Source: Mycteria americana
Taxonomy: Eukaryota > Chordata > Aves > Ciconiiformes > Ciconiidae
Length of the DNA stretch: 64,000 bases
Reading direction: 5' to 3'
Assembly: GCF_035582795.1 (NCBI RefSeq)
Contig: NW_027445436.1
Coordinates: forward strand, 990,770-1,054,769
Within the stretch, counting starts at the first letter, position 1. Each line of letters opens with the position of its first letter. A program made the position numbers and the translations under genes. The notes beneath the pieces are model-generated. The model was given only the letters and a program-made list of their open reading frames with translations. It ran no database searches and was not told the DNA's origin. Positions 47,787-59,195 of this stretch are shown in pieces.

Positions 47787-48430
47787 TGTGTATTGGTATC
47801 CACGTCCAGGTTTTGGTAGCGGGGGGCTGCAGGGGTGGCCTCTGTGAGAGGAGACCAGTGGCTGCCTCCATGCCAGACAGAGCTGGTTCCACCTGGCTCC
47901 AAAACGGACCCACCGCCGGCCAAAACTGAGCCCATCAACGAAGCTGGTGGAACCTCTGTGAAAGTGTATTTAAGAAAGGACACAACTGCTGGAGTGTGAG
48001 AGGAGATAGGAAAAAACAGTGTGAGAAACAGCCCTGCAAACTCCAAGGTTGGTGAAGAAGGAAGGAGAGGAGGAGCTTCAGGCAGCAGAGCAGATAGTTC
48101 CCTGCAGCCCATGGAGGAGACCAGAGTGGAGAAGGTAAGCCCTGCAGTCCACAGAAGACCCAAAACTGGAGATGCTGGATATTTCCTGAACGAATGGTGG
48201 CTTGAGGAGAGCCCATGCCGGAGCAGGTTTGTCTTGAAGGACTGTAGCCCATAAGAGGGACCCCACGGGAAAAGTGTTAGAAGGAAGGAGCAGCAGAGAG
48301 GAACTGTTATGGACTGACCACAACTCCATTCCCCATCCCGCAGCACTGCTCAGGGGTAGAAGAGTAGGGAAGGAAGGAGGGAAGTCGAGCTGTGGAAAAA
48401 AGGGTGGGGGGAGGCCTTCCATGGGGAAGG
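47787..48430 (+). mobile_element. Avian ERV LTR of a second family
   Basis: Starts TGTGTATTGGT, then GGTTTTGGTAGCGGGGGGC, a GACGGACCC-like / CCGGCCAAAACTGAGCC block, a TATTTAAG promoter-like box near 47969, and a 3' half with CCGGAGCAGGTTTGTC and GGAACTGTTATGGACTGACC. I recognise this layout from widespread bird LTRs. The right end is approximate. Confidence 0.6.
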
Positions 48431-48723
48431 AGATAAGGTCTTCCAGCAGCCCCACGCTTCTTCCACCCTCAGCCTTTGCAGTTGCACATGCCTGGCCTGT
48501 CTGCTTGCCTTCACCACTGTCACATTTGTACAAGGCCCACACACATGTTGGCTTGCCCCTTTGAAGCTGGAGCATGCACCAAACCTGGAGCCCACCTGGG
48601 CCAGGTCCCCTGTGCCTGAGGCTGGGCACAGCTTTTCCCTGGGAACCTCCCTGAGGAGCGCTCCTCGTGTGTCAGCCTGTGTCCTGGCACGGGTGGCAAA
48701 GGGACAAAGGCTGCTGCAGCAGG
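48431..48723. other. No gene recognised
   Basis: GC-rich sequence upstream of the tRNA-Phe gene; no extra feature seen. Confidence 0.4.
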
Positions 48724-48796
48724 GCTGAAGTAGCTCAGCTGGGAGAGCGTTAGACTGAAGATCTAAAGGTCCCTGGTTCAACCCCGGGCTGCAGCA
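48724..48796 (+). tRNA. tRNA-Phe (anticodon GAA)
   Basis: 73 nt folding as a cloverleaf. Anticodon GAA is at 48757-48759 in ACTGAAGAT. The D-arm/A-box TAGCTCAGCTGGGAGAGC and the T-arm/B-box GGTTCAACCCC are good internal Pol III promoter elements, and a TTTT terminator follows at 48801-48804. No intron and no encoded CCA. The acceptor stem (GCTGAAG with CTGCAGC) has one mismatch at pair 5:68, so the copy may be slightly weakened. Confidence 0.92.
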
Positions 48797-50274
48797 ATGA
48801 TTTTCTCCCTCAGATTTTTGCAGAGCCCATCTGCCTTCTTCCAGCCTGCCCCAGCCCTGCTTGCTCCTTCACCTCTTGCCAGAGCACTGTCCCTGCTCTG
48901 TAGCTGCAGATCTGTGGCTTAGAAGGAGCCTTCTTCCAGCACCACAAGTGCCCAGCCTCCCCCGGGGCAGGACTCTCCATTCAGTGCTCCTCTGGGGTGC
49001 TCTCCAGCTGTCCCTCCTTCCCCGCTCCACAGAGAAAGGCACATACTGGACTATAGTGCCACGGCAATGTGCACATCCTAGCCACCTGCAGATCTGCTGC
49101 CTCAGCCGGTTCCCCAGGGATGCTCCTCCAGAGAAGTTTGGCTTTTGTTGTGACTGACCCCAAGTGAGAGGATGGGGAGAGGGAGAGACTGTCTGTCCAA
49201 GCAAGGTTAGTGTCTTGCCAGCTTTTAGCATGAGCTTGAAAACGCTTGGCTGCAGGGACAGTGCCTGCAGGACTATCACTGCTCCAAAAGAGTCCTTCTA
49301 GGTCTTTCTTGACCAAGAACGGGAGAGTCATTGATAAGGATGGGCTTTGGGGCCATGTGTGCAAAGCAGAATAGATGAGCAGTGTGTCCCCTTACCTCCA
49401 CTCAACCACTCCAGAAGTTCACGGTGACTGTGGTTTGCTTTTGATTCCCCCAGACCCTCTCTGCCAGGCAGGGGCTCAGTGGGGAAAAATCCAAGGCATT
49501 GGGCAGCACAATGGCCCCATCTGTACCACCACGAGGAGACCATCCCTGAGCGTGGTCAAACCATCGGCCTTTCAGTTAAGAGCTGACCATGCTCACCCAC
49601 CCTGCCACAAAGACCCCAGCCAGGGCTGTTCCAGGGCACTGCTTTGCCCTCAGGACAGTCCTCAGTGCTGACGGAATGGGAAGGTCCCTGAGCCCAACCC
49701 ACATGCCCAGCCCCATGGAGACAGAAGATTGCCCTTCTCCCCATGTCCAGGGATGCTGGGGGGCAGAGTGGTGCACGGGGAGGCCTGGTGCCTGGATGAG
49801 GGGGAGGTTTCTCCTCCTCTCCACCACACACCCTGGGGTGCCATCAGAGCCTGGGGGCACCTCACCCCAGGGAGGGCATTTCCCTCACCCTGTTGCTCTG
49901 CTCCTGCTGTGGAGTTGGGGACAGATGTGGCACAGAGGGGTGTTGCCCTGGATGGCAGAGGAGACTCAGGGGAAGGGGTTTGCTCTTCTCCATCCAAACA
50001 CCTCATGGTAGGCCAGAGCATGGGAGAAGTGCCTGCAGCAAGAGCCTCCTCCTGCCCCATTGCCCTGCACAGACGTTGAAGGGGCAGTGCTCTGCAGTGC
50101 AGCCCTGTGCCAGGATCAGGCCCCAGTGGAGAGGCAATCCGGACCTCCCCCATCTCAGAGGGCTTCAAATGCTGTTTTCTGCTGAGGGTCCCTGGGCACC
50201 CAGGGGACAACAGGGCTGTGCTTATCATAGCCACGTCACAGGAGAAGAGTGTCTCTCCTGCTGGCAGGTGTCAA
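48797..50274. other. No protein gene recognised
   Basis: GC-rich spacer between the two tRNA genes. Open frames here occur on both strands in overlapping frames, which reflects GC content and few stop codons rather than a gene. Confidence 0.4.
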
Positions 50275-50346
50275 GGGGATGTAGCTCAGTGGCAGAGCAC
50301 CTGCTTTGCATGTGGGAGTCCCTGGGTTCAATCCCCAGCATCTCCA
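50275..50346 (+). tRNA. tRNA-Ala (anticodon TGC)
   Basis: 72 nt. Acceptor GGGGATG pairs with CATCTCC (one G-T wobble). The D-arm is TAGCTCAGTGGCAGAGC, the anticodon loop CTTTGCAT has TGC at 50307-50309, and the T-arm is CTGGG-TTCAATC-CCCAG. A TTTT run at 50355-50358 can terminate Pol III. It lies about 1.5 kb from the tRNA-Phe gene on the same strand. Confidence 0.94.
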
Positions 50347-50944
50347 GGTGGTGCTTTTGCTCTGACTCCCCAGACTCAGGTGGGTGTGGGCTGGAGCTGG
50401 GGCACTGCTCCTCTCCACCCTGCCCTGTCCACCAGGGTCTGGCCATGGGGTAAGCAGGGCTGTGTGTGCTGTCTCTGATGAGCCCCCTCCCAGAGGAGAG
50501 GCAGGCAGCTGTGCTAGACCTGAGCTCATGTTCCCAGCCTGGGCACTGCCTTGCACCACAGACCCACACACCAGCCAGGGGCCCTGCTTGGCAGCAGAGC
50601 CCCTGTGGGGAGACAAGGGGTGGCCCTCAGGGCGGGAATAGACATCAACAGCACACTGGGCTGCTGGCAATCCTGGCTGCACTGAGAGATGTGGTGTGAG
50701 GGTGTTAGTCCAGCCCAGGTGTCCTTTGGGACCAGGGCCACACTGCCCTGCTGGCTTTGCGGGGGTAAGGGTGTGAGATTGTCCTGTCTCCATGTGGAGA
50801 TCCCATACTACGTGGGAAGCACCCAGCTGTGCCAGCGGTTAGGGGTGTCTGAGCTGGAGGAGTGACATTTCTTACCCTGACCCTGTCTCCAGGGCATTTT
50901 CCCTCTGCCATCACCACGGGCTTGAGCAGAGCCTCGGCTGAGGC
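50347..50944. other. No gene recognised
   Basis: GC-rich sequence, only shadow-like open frames. Confidence 0.4.
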
Positions 50945-51277
50945 CTGACGGGTGGGTGCGTGGTTAGTGGTGGTTCTCCCTTATCCACAGAGCTGCCAGT
51001 CACGTCAGTGAATGATGCTTTGGAGGGGTTTCAGATGGGCGGAGATTAGAGAATAATAATGTGATCATTACTGTGGTAGTCTGAGGGTATGAGGGAAGCA
51101 AAGATTTGGGGAGGAGAGGATACTTTTTATCAGCCGTCACATTTTTCACAATGCAGCGTTTGTGGGTCACTGACCAGATAGATAATCATGGAGGTGGTGG
51201 CTGAGATTGTGTAAGGGAAATTCTTTTGTTCTGGAATTGAAGCCCCAATCGCCCTCTAAAAGTCTGAGCCTACTGGA
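50945..51277 (+). repeat. 333-bp direct duplication, copy 1
   Basis: From CTGACGGGTGGGTGCG to CTGAGCCTACTGGA it matches 55843-56175 with few substitutions (for example CCGTCACA versus CTGTCACA). No coding frame, no TG...CA ends. Either a segmental duplication or an unnamed dispersed repeat. Confidence 0.85.
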
Positions 51278-52677
51278 GTGTGAGCCTACTGTGTGAGCCT
51301 TTGGGCTGCACACAAATGTCTGAGGTCAGATGTGAAACAGCAGAACAACCTCGACAGGGCTCCTTTCCACTGTCCCCCTTCCTGTATGCGTGCTGGGACT
51401 TCCTCGTTTCCCTGAAGTCCTCCCACACTAACAGGGACGTGGCATCTGTCCAGTCCACGTGCCATGAGGACAGTTTTGACCGTGAAGGGGGTAGCACATA
51501 ACTGCATCTGCAGAAGCAAAGGGGCAGTCGCGCGCCGGCTTCAGAGATGCCCAAAGCTGCCCTGAGTCCTGGGAGCCCCTGGCACCTGGACATTTGCTTG
51601 GCCCTGAAGCCCTGCGGGGCCTGCCAGCACTGGGGAGCCCTGGGGACAGAAGGGAAGGACAGTGGGGAGAGTGACAGGGCTCTGTCCTTCCTTCTGGCCA
51701 CAGGAGGATGCCCTGGGCCACGCCAGGACAGGACCTCTCTCCTCCTCACAGACCGGGGCAAGGCGCGGCCCGAGGAAGGCCCTGGGCGCTGGGCTCAGCG
51801 CAGGCGGTGTGACCGGGGGCTCTCCTGCCCGGTGCCGGCCTGGCCAACGCCAGTTGCTCCCCATCACACAGCTCCTCCTGCCCAGGGCCGTGGCTAGCAG
51901 CACAGACAGACCCACATTTTGGGAAAGACTTGCCAATCCAGAGCAAATCCAGGGCACCTCCACTCCTGTCCCCTGCCCTCCCCTCCCATCATGGCCCCTC
52001 CCCTTCCCCCCCTTTTCCTCCCCTCCCTCCCTGAGCACGCCCAGACCCCATGAGCAGACCAAGGGACAGCAGAGCTGTGCACACACCTTGCGGTGCTGAG
52101 AGAACAGCTCTGGCTGAAATGGCCCTTCTTGAAGGCTGTCTCTCCGCAGGCCCAGTGTCCTGGCTGGCTGAGGAGCAAGCTGCGACAGGGGGTGAGATGC
52201 CGCGGCCGGCGGGCTGGGTTGGGTGAGCGCAGCAGGACGAGGCCTGTGCCCCGACAGGGCCCTTTCCAGGACAGCCTGTCTCCTCAGGAGAGGGCCTGGA
52301 CAGAAGCTGCTGGCGTTTGGCTTTATTCCTCTGAAGATGCCTGAATTAAACCCCCAAAAGCTACAGGATAATAACCGGCAGGTCCTCCTGCCCAGGGCTG
52401 TGGCTGCCCGAAATCCTCCCCCATCACCAGGACCGAGCCCCCGGGGTCTGTGGCAGCGCGGGGGGGCAGTGGTCGCAGGGCAGCTCTGTGAGGAGAGGCC
52501 CGGGCTGCCTGTGCCAGCCTGGCAACGGTGGCGCCATTGGCCATGGCTGGGCCAATCAGCGGAGCCAGAAGTGGCCTGTCAGTCACAGGTGGCCTGGGGT
52601 GGGGCTGGAGGGGGCAGAGGCCGAGTGGCCTGAGGAGAAATGGGTGAGAGAGGGGCGGGGGGCAGCCGGGGCGAGGG
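51278..52677. other. GC-rich sequence, no gene recognised
   Basis: Contains CTCCTGCCCAGGGCYGTGGCT twice (about 51877 and 52386) and, at 52517-52555, a cluster of GGCAACGG, CCATTGGCC and GCCAATCAGC, which are X-box-like and CCAAT-type promoter motifs just upstream of the ODF3-like pseudo-exon. No supported coding exon. Confidence 0.4.
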
Positions 52678-52772
52678 GGGAGCAGGGTGGGGCTGGGGCT
52701 GGGGCTGGGGCTGCGGCTGCGGCTGGGGCTAGGGCTGGGGGTAGGGGTAGGGATAGGGATAGGCCCAGGCCC
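52678..52772 (+). repeat. GGGGCT / GGGATA minisatellite
   Basis: Repeats of GGGGCT shift into GGGGCTA, GGGGTA and GGGATA units. Many closely spaced G-tracts on the plus strand could form G-quadruplexes. Confidence 0.9.
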
Positions 52773-52826
52773 AGGCCCAGCCCAGGCCCAGGGGTGCAGC
52801 AGGCACAGGAGCAGGTTTCTCCCAGT

Positions 52827-52929
52827 GTGGATGGGCCTGGGGAGGGACCTGGAGACCTCACCACCCACGGGCCCCAACATGGCCCAGTTCACCAGCCCTG
52901 GGCCAATGTGCTCAGCCCCAGGGACAACT
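52827..52929 (+). pseudogene. Decayed copy of ODF3-like exon 1
   Basis: Closely matches the true exon at 62610-62715, including GGCCCAGTTCACCAGCCC. The start ATG has become GTG, at least three single-base deletions break the frame, and the splice donor (CAG|GTAAAA) is replaced by ACTCCACAACC. I see no copy of exon 2 nearby. Confidence 0.75.
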
Positions 52930-53479
52930 CCACAACCAGGGTCAGAATGGTTCCTGCTGCTGCCCCATGGGTCGCCAGCTCCCAGTCAGGCCTGAGCCAG
53001 AGTGCAGGTATCTGAGCTGGGGTGAGATGGAAGAGACTGGGAAACAGTTCATCAGGAGGAGGCGATGGAAGAAGGCACAATGTGTGTGGCACAGGGATTA
53101 ACTCACACCCTCAGTTTCGTACCTGGATCAGTACTGCACTTGCACATTGAGCAAGCCCCAGTTCAGAGCAGAAATTGTTGCCAGAGGGCTGGGTGCCAGA
53201 GGGCTGTTCCTGCTCTCTCCTCCACGGAGCGACCTGAGCGCACGACTGCCCTGCCTGCTCCTGCCTTGGTGCTTTGGGACCTCAGGGGGGAAAAGGAAAG
53301 ACGGACTCGTGTAGTTACGGGGTGTCTTGAGGTGTCCTGGGTTTGCTTTGCTAATCGCTTCTGTAACGTTTGCTGGGCTGTTCACTGGATAGGTGCACAG
53401 AGAGGCAAATTAGGCCATGAACTAAGTTTGCGATTCAGGGTTTCCTCTTACAGTAAAACATGCTTCCATTTTCTCATAG

Positions 53480-55318
53480 GTAGCAGCCTGAAAGATGAAG
53501 CAGCATGTGCCTCTTGTGAAAACAGGTAATGAAGGATGGTTGTATTCAGTTGATACTTAACTGCTTCCTGGGTAGGAAAATGGTGCATTAATTTAATCTT
53601 TGTGTCTATGCAGGGCCCTGATAATGTTACTGTGTAGGCACCAGGTCTGTGGGTGTCCGGTGTTCTGCATATTTGTGACTGACCTTTCTTGTTTTTTTAA
53701 TGAGGAAACTCTGGCTATGTACCCTCCAGGAGAGAAAGAAATGCAAAGAACTGATGAAGAAAGAGCTGCCAATCAAGGTGGGAGTGTAGGTGGGTTCTGG
53801 TTTTAAATTTTCTCGACTGTTTTCTAGCCAAAAGCCTTGTCTTAAATGGCTGAAATGAGCTGAACCACTGGGCATTTTTCATCCCTGCCCAGTTCTGTAT
53901 CGCTACGGACTTTAGCAGCCATAGTCATGGACTCTGGGCCTGTCGTGTAGTGAGGTCAAAGCAGGTCTTCAGAAGACAAAAAGGGTGGCTTTCCAAACTG
54001 TTTATGAGAGAGAAGGCAACAGCTGGCTGTAGACAGGTGGCAAGAGAAAGAAATGGGCAGTGCCACTCAGCATGAGGAACAGTGATGTGGGTACAGCGGC
54101 AGCGTGACAGTTTCCATGGCCTTGAGCAGCACAGCAGGAATTTTCAGGCAGCAAGGCTGGCTGCCAGGGGTGTGTGAACAGCTCCTGTGGAGTGTGGAGA
54201 TGGGCAGGGGAGAGGCCAGTGCTGTTCTTGTTGGTGTGTAGCAGGGGACAGTCGGTGGAAGCTGCTCTCAGGACATATAATTAAGAGGTGTCGTCTTGGG
54301 ACTCTGGGAAATCGCACGAGGAAGGAGGCTGAGTCATGAAAGGCCATCTTAACTGTATGTGTGAAGTGACGGAAACAACTTCAGGTTGATAATGAGAATG
54401 TTAGTTGTGATTGAGGCAGGAAGTGAGATGATCCTTGTAGGAGCATTCTGAGTGGGGCAGAATGGGGCAAGACTACACGTAAGGACAGAAAAGGCTGTGG
54501 CAGTAGTTGAGCTGATCAGATCTCGAATAAGAGGTGATTTGGGCAATACCTGGTGAAGTCAGCATCTTGTACATGTTGCGCAGACTGCATGACTTGACCG
54601 CTGGCAAGGACAGGAGTGTGCTAGGAGTGTTGGAGTGCCAGGGAATGGGGATGGCTGTGATCACAGACTCATTTCTCCATTTACTGTGGGCTGTCTGTAT
54701 ACCCCTTGTAACTTGTCTTGCATTCAGGAAGAAGTGCCACCCTTTTGGTGAAAAGAAAAAAAATGAGAAAAAGAAAGAAAGGTAGTGCTTTCCAAGGAAT
54801 AAAATGTCATCCATTTTAATGAGCAGGTAGGTTATCTGTGGCAGAGCTAGGACTTGGGGTGTCATTAGCATGCTTAGTCTTACCATTCTGGAGTGTTAAA
54901 AACAGTTCCTTGAAACACTTTCCCAACAGAACAAGACCTGACTTTCTGAAAGAGCTGTTTTCCTAGGAGCTGCATCAGAGCTAAGCTGGATGAGAGTGTT
55001 GCCTGCTGTCAGTCACGGAGGCTGATGACAGGTCACCCAGCAGTTTTGGCGAGGACAGAACAAGATGGGTACGTATGCGCCTGTGTGCTGATTGTCTTCA
55101 GGTTTTGCAGGTTGTAGGTTTGGCAGGACCGATTGTGTCGTTATCGTGATGGTAACAGCAAAACCTCCAGGCATCTGTGTAGGGCATTTTGGATTTTATG
55201 TGATTTGCAAGAGTACTTGAACAGTGTAATTTTCTGTTGAGGTACGGTAGTTGTAGTATCATCAGAAGAGAATGAAGACAAAGAAGATGAGGATGGCCAA
55301 GATACTCAAAAGCGTTAG
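53480..55318 (+). other. Possible spliced gene, unidentified (weak)
   Basis: Several segments have splice-like borders. 53480-53525 (TTTTCTCATAG|GT...AAACAG|GTAATG) encodes SSLKDEAACASCEN. 53705-53777 follows a T-rich tract ending GAG and ends CAAG|GTGGGA; joined to the first it reads KLWLCTLQERKKCKELMKK. 54728-54781 is lysine-rich (CACCCTTTTGGTG in the middle). 55242-55318 ends in an acidic SSEENEDKEDEDGQDTQKR and a stop. The first two join in phase; the third does not continue that frame without a stop, so the model is incomplete. I do not recognise the protein. Confidence 0.25.
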
Positions 55319-55842
55319 AAGCTATGACAGCGGAAACGTGTCATTTACAGTTTATATGAACCGTTTTCCTTCAACGTACTGTTCTTTTCAAAGATTTGCA
55401 GAGGATGTTTTGGTATTCCTATATCAGAACTCAGTGATTTTGAGTTAAAGCTCTCCAGTGAGATTTAAAAGAAAAAATGGACCAATGTGTCCTGGAAAGG
55501 AGAGTAATTACACAGTCTCGGTAGTCTTACTCTTGTAGTTTTTCTGTTCTCCTTAAACAGCAGGTGTGTATTTTTTCACTTGTGCTGTGCAGTGATTAAA
55601 ACAAAAAGAAAAGAAAAACCCTTGAAACATCCTCTGCAATGAGGGGTGGGTGAGACACATCACCTGTTCTGCCTCTTCCGCTATCCTGCTTTCTCTTAAA
55701 CTTGTTTGTATCATGACTCTAAATTCTTTGCTTTCACTACAGCCAAGACAACGGAAGATACTGTTTTCAGGCCGGTTGTCTCCTGTCAGGCAGAGATGTC
55801 CATGTAGACGTGCTTGGTCACAGAGGCCTTGCTGCAAAAGGA

Positions 55843-56175
55843 CTGATGGGTGGATGTGTGGTTAGTAGTGGTTCTCCCTTATCCACAGAGCTGCCAGTCA
55901 CGTCAGTGAATGATGCTTTGGAGGGGTTTCAGATGGGCGGAGATTAGAGAATAATAATGTGATCATTACTGTGGTAGTCTGAGGGTATGAGGGAAGCAAA
56001 GATTTGGGGAGGAGAGGATACTTTTTATCAGCTGTCACATTTTTCACAATGCAGCGATTGTGATTCACTGACCAGATAGATAATCATGGAAGTGGTGGCT
56101 GAGATTGTGTAATGGAAATTCTTTTGTTCTGGAATTGAAGCCCCAATCGCCCTCTAAAAGTCTGAGCCTACTGGA
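55843..56175 (+). repeat. 333-bp direct duplication, copy 2
   Basis: Second copy of 50945-51277, same orientation, 4.9 kb away. Confidence 0.85.
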
Positions 56176-56924
56176 TCTGGAAGGATCCAGTTTCTTCTCT
56201 TAAAACTGAGGATACTTCAGTTAGAGGAAGAGTCTGTTTGGAAGTTTTAGTAGTTTGGGGACAGAGGCCAGTTGAGGGCTGGGGCCCTCGTGGGAGGGGG
56301 CTGTTTCTGCCCCATGCCCTTGGCCTGGTGCTCAGAGCTGTGAAGGGGCTTTCCAAAATCCTGCTGGAAGGAGCCAGATGTGGGACGTGTGGCTGAGCTG
56401 GGGCACAGGGAGAACCCCTGGACCGGCCTTCAAATCAGCTCTCCCAGCAGAACATTGCCCAGGAGTCACTTTGAGCATTGCTGTTCTCCTTCAGGAAGCC
56501 TGGTGCACACCAAGCACAGCCGGAGCTGTTCCTGTGCCAGGAGAAGTCTTCACGCACTGCTGAGGCTGATGGTGACAGTTCCCACCAGCTGTCCAGCTCA
56601 GGAAGATGCAGGTAAGATGCCACAGAGGAGGCACCGACTGGTTGTCACTTCTCTTGTGGGAACAGGATTTAACAGCAGAAGAGAGGCAGGACGAGAGGGC
56701 CCATGATGTCCAAAAGCACATCAGACAGCTGGGACAGTCACGCTGAGAGCAGAGGGAGAAGGAGATGGAGGTGACCTGGCTGGGACAATGCTTCTGAGGT
56801 AACATCTGCCACACAAACACAGAGAGAGACAGAGGCACTGGGATGTGGTGGAGGGGGTGAGAAAGGTGCCTGGGAGAGAGGGGAGCACAGGGAGATGGTG
56901 AAAAAGCCATGGTGTTGGAAGTGA
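56176..56924. other. No gene recognised
   Basis: No supported coding exon or repeat. Confidence 0.35.
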
Positions 56925-57250
56925 GGACGCTCCTGCTTGTGATGTCACAGGTGGCTGAGTAGGTGAGAGGGCAGGAGGAGGACCTGGCTTTTCCAGCTGC
57001 TTCTGATGTCACTGGTAGCTCAGTAACTGCCTGGGTAGGAAGGGACACCTGGCTTATGAGGAGCTTGTGATGTCACTGGTGGCTCTGTGCTCTTAGGGCA
57101 GGAGCATGCACCTGGCTTGTGGAGCTGCCTGTGACATCCTAAGTCCCTAAATACAGTATAGGGCAGGAGTAGGCCCCTGCTTTGTGCTGCTGCTTGTGAT
57201 GTCACATGATCCAAAGTAGGGGATAGGGCAGAAGCAGGCACCTGGCTTGT
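56925..57250 (+). repeat. Diverged tandem repeat with TGATGTCAC cores
   Basis: About five units of 60-75 bp, each with a CTTGTGATGTCAC-like core followed by GGGCAGGAG and CACCTGGCTTGTG-like text. Cores lie at about 56938, 57006, 57067, 57130 (TGACATCC) and 57199. TGATGTCA resembles a CRE/ATF site, but the repeat itself is the certain feature. Confidence 0.7.
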
Positions 57251-57789
57251 TGTTTCAGGAATTACTCAGACGCCACGTAGACCATGGTAGGAATTATGCA
57301 GGTGCCACCTCAACAGGCCTCGGCCCTAGGTTCCTGCTCACAGAAGACGGGTCGCCAATCTGCTGAGTAAATAAGTGGTTTATTTATGCGACAGGCAGAG
57401 CAGCTCGAGCTGGGTGCCTGCAAGGAGGGACCCCTGCTGCAGATCACAGACCCCAATTATACCCTTACAGACAGATTTCCCGGAACATACCACCCATCAC
57501 CCGATCCCCAAGTCCAATCACTTAAGTCTGGTCGGTGGTGTCTTGATTTCTTACTGGTTTTCTTGGTCTCTGGGCTGGCCTTCTTCTGCAGTTACCTCAT
57601 TCTCTTGGAATTGTTTCCTTGGTCCTTTTCTTCTTTATTCAGCTTGCATCTGCCAGTTTCAGCTGGTTCTGTGTTTGCAGCATTAGCTTTCTCAAAAAGT
57701 TTACTCTCGGTCAGCTCTTGCTGCCTAAGGCTGCAACTCCTTTAGCTTCTAGTGCTAAGCAAGGCTATTCATCCTAACAATTCCCAACA
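57251..57789 (-). mobile_element. Probable ERV LTR, minus strand
   Basis: On the minus strand it begins TGTTGGGAATTGTTAGG and contains a TATAATTGGGG promoter-like region and AATAAA (near 57371) followed by a U5-like stretch. The family is not recognised and the inner end is uncertain. Confidence 0.45.
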
Positions 57790-57959
57790 CGGGTAACTGC
57801 AAGCTCTACTGGAGCAACTCTGAGAGACCAGACAACATCTGGGGGCGTCTTCTTGGAGGTTGTTGGGCAATTCCTTTGGCCAATTAAAATGACAGCAGAT
57901 GGCAAAATTTAGGGCAACTGAACCTTTTGCTAGTCATTATGTTCAGAGCTTCATCACGC

Positions 57960-58240
57960 ATGACAGTTACATGGAAAGACACACGCCTCTGCCCAGCACC
58001 CCTTTCTCCTTCTTTCCCCAACTTTTACTGCTGAGCACGATGTCATATGGTGTGGGATATCCCCTTGGTGAGTTGGGGTCAGCTGTCTTGGCTGTGTCCC
58101 CCCTCCCAACGTCTTGTGTACCCCCAGTGTCCTCACTGGTGGGGCTGTGTGAGAAGCAGAAAAGGCCTTGACACTGTGCACGCACTGTTCAGCCATAGCT
58201 AAAACATTGGTGTGTTACCGACACTGTTTTGGTCGCAAAT
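57960..58240 (-). mobile_element. ERVL-family LTR fragment, older
   Basis: Minus-strand LTR blocks in order (GTTTTAGCTATGGC, GTCAAGGCC, CCATATGACATCGTG, CATGTAACTGTCATG), cut on the right by a second LTR of the same family. Confidence 0.7.
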
Positions 58241-58775
58241 CCAAGCACCACAGAGCCGCTCGCTCACCCTCCTCCCCCGATGGGATGGGGGAAAGAATCG
58301 GAAGAGCAAAAGTAAGAAAACTTGCGGGTGAGAGAAGTACAGTTTACTAACTGAAATAAAATAGACTATAATTATAATAAATTGTAATGAAAAGGAAAAG
58401 AACGAGAGAGACAGAGTAACAAAACCTAAGAAAAAAAACCCGAGTGATGCAGCCTCTCACCACCTGCCAACCAACGCCCAGCCGACCCAAAGAAGCAATC
58501 GCTGCCCCCTGGCCAACTCCCCCCAGCTTATATACTGAGCATGATGGCATATGGTATGGAATAGCCCTTTGGCCTCTTTGGCTGTGCCCCCTCTCAGCTT
58601 CTTGTGCACCTGGCAGAGCATGGGAAGCTGAGAAGTCCTTGACCAGTGTAAACATTACTTAGTAACAACTACAACACCAGTGTGTTATCAACATTATTCT
58701 CATCCTAAATCCAAACCACAGCACTATACCAGCTACTAGAAAGAAAATTAATGCTATCCCAGCTGAAACCAGGGC
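58241..58775 (-). mobile_element. ERVL-family LTR, minus strand
   Basis: Nearly complete: AGCACCACAGAGCCGCTCGC through CCAGCTGAAACCAGGGCA. The terminal TGTCC is mutated to TGCCC. It is followed at 58786-58824 by another LTR-end-like phrase (GTTAACTCTATCCCATCC), suggesting nested insertions. Confidence 0.8.
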
Positions 58776-59078
58776 AGCTACGATGAAGAAAGTTAACTCT
58801 ATCCCATCCAAAACCAGTACACACGCTCAGCGCTGTCACCAATTCCACACTCAACGAGGTCCCCATCTCCGTGCTTGGTGCCACCCCGTCACACACTTGC
58901 AATGTCCCCAAACCCCAAGCTTTTCCAGGTCCCCACCCCCTTGCTCCGTACATCCTAGTCCCCCCTCTTAGTGCTGTCCACATCCCCATGCAGTTGGCCC
59001 CGTTCCTGTTCCTGTGCTTGCCACTTTAGGCGTGCCTGCGATCGACAAGGTCCCTGTCAACGCATGCAAGGCCACCTT

Positions 59079-59195
59079 TCTCAGAATCCCAGAATGGTGG
59101 AGGTTGGAGGGCACCTCTGGAGACCACCTAGTCCAAGTGCCTGCTCAAGCAGGGTCCCCTGGAGCAGGCTGCCCAGCCCCTTCTCCAGCCAGAGG
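59079..59195 (-). mobile_element. CR1 3' fragment, old
   Basis: AATCCCAGAATGGTGGAGG and the downstream CTGCTCAAGCAGGGTCCCC block are CR1 3'-end sequence in reverse orientation. Confidence 0.75.

Noticed and set aside
49375-50793. Several 100-190-codon frames on both strands around the tRNA genes
   Set aside because: They overlap each other and the tRNA-Ala gene in multiple frames; GC-rich sequence with few stops explains them.
52735-52772. Interstitial telomere repeat
   Set aside because: Units are GGGGTA/GGGATA derived from GGGGCT, not runs of TTAGGG.
52323-52892. 189-codon minus-strand frame with PTPSPSPS repeats
   Set aside because: Low-complexity product of the GGGGCT minisatellite.
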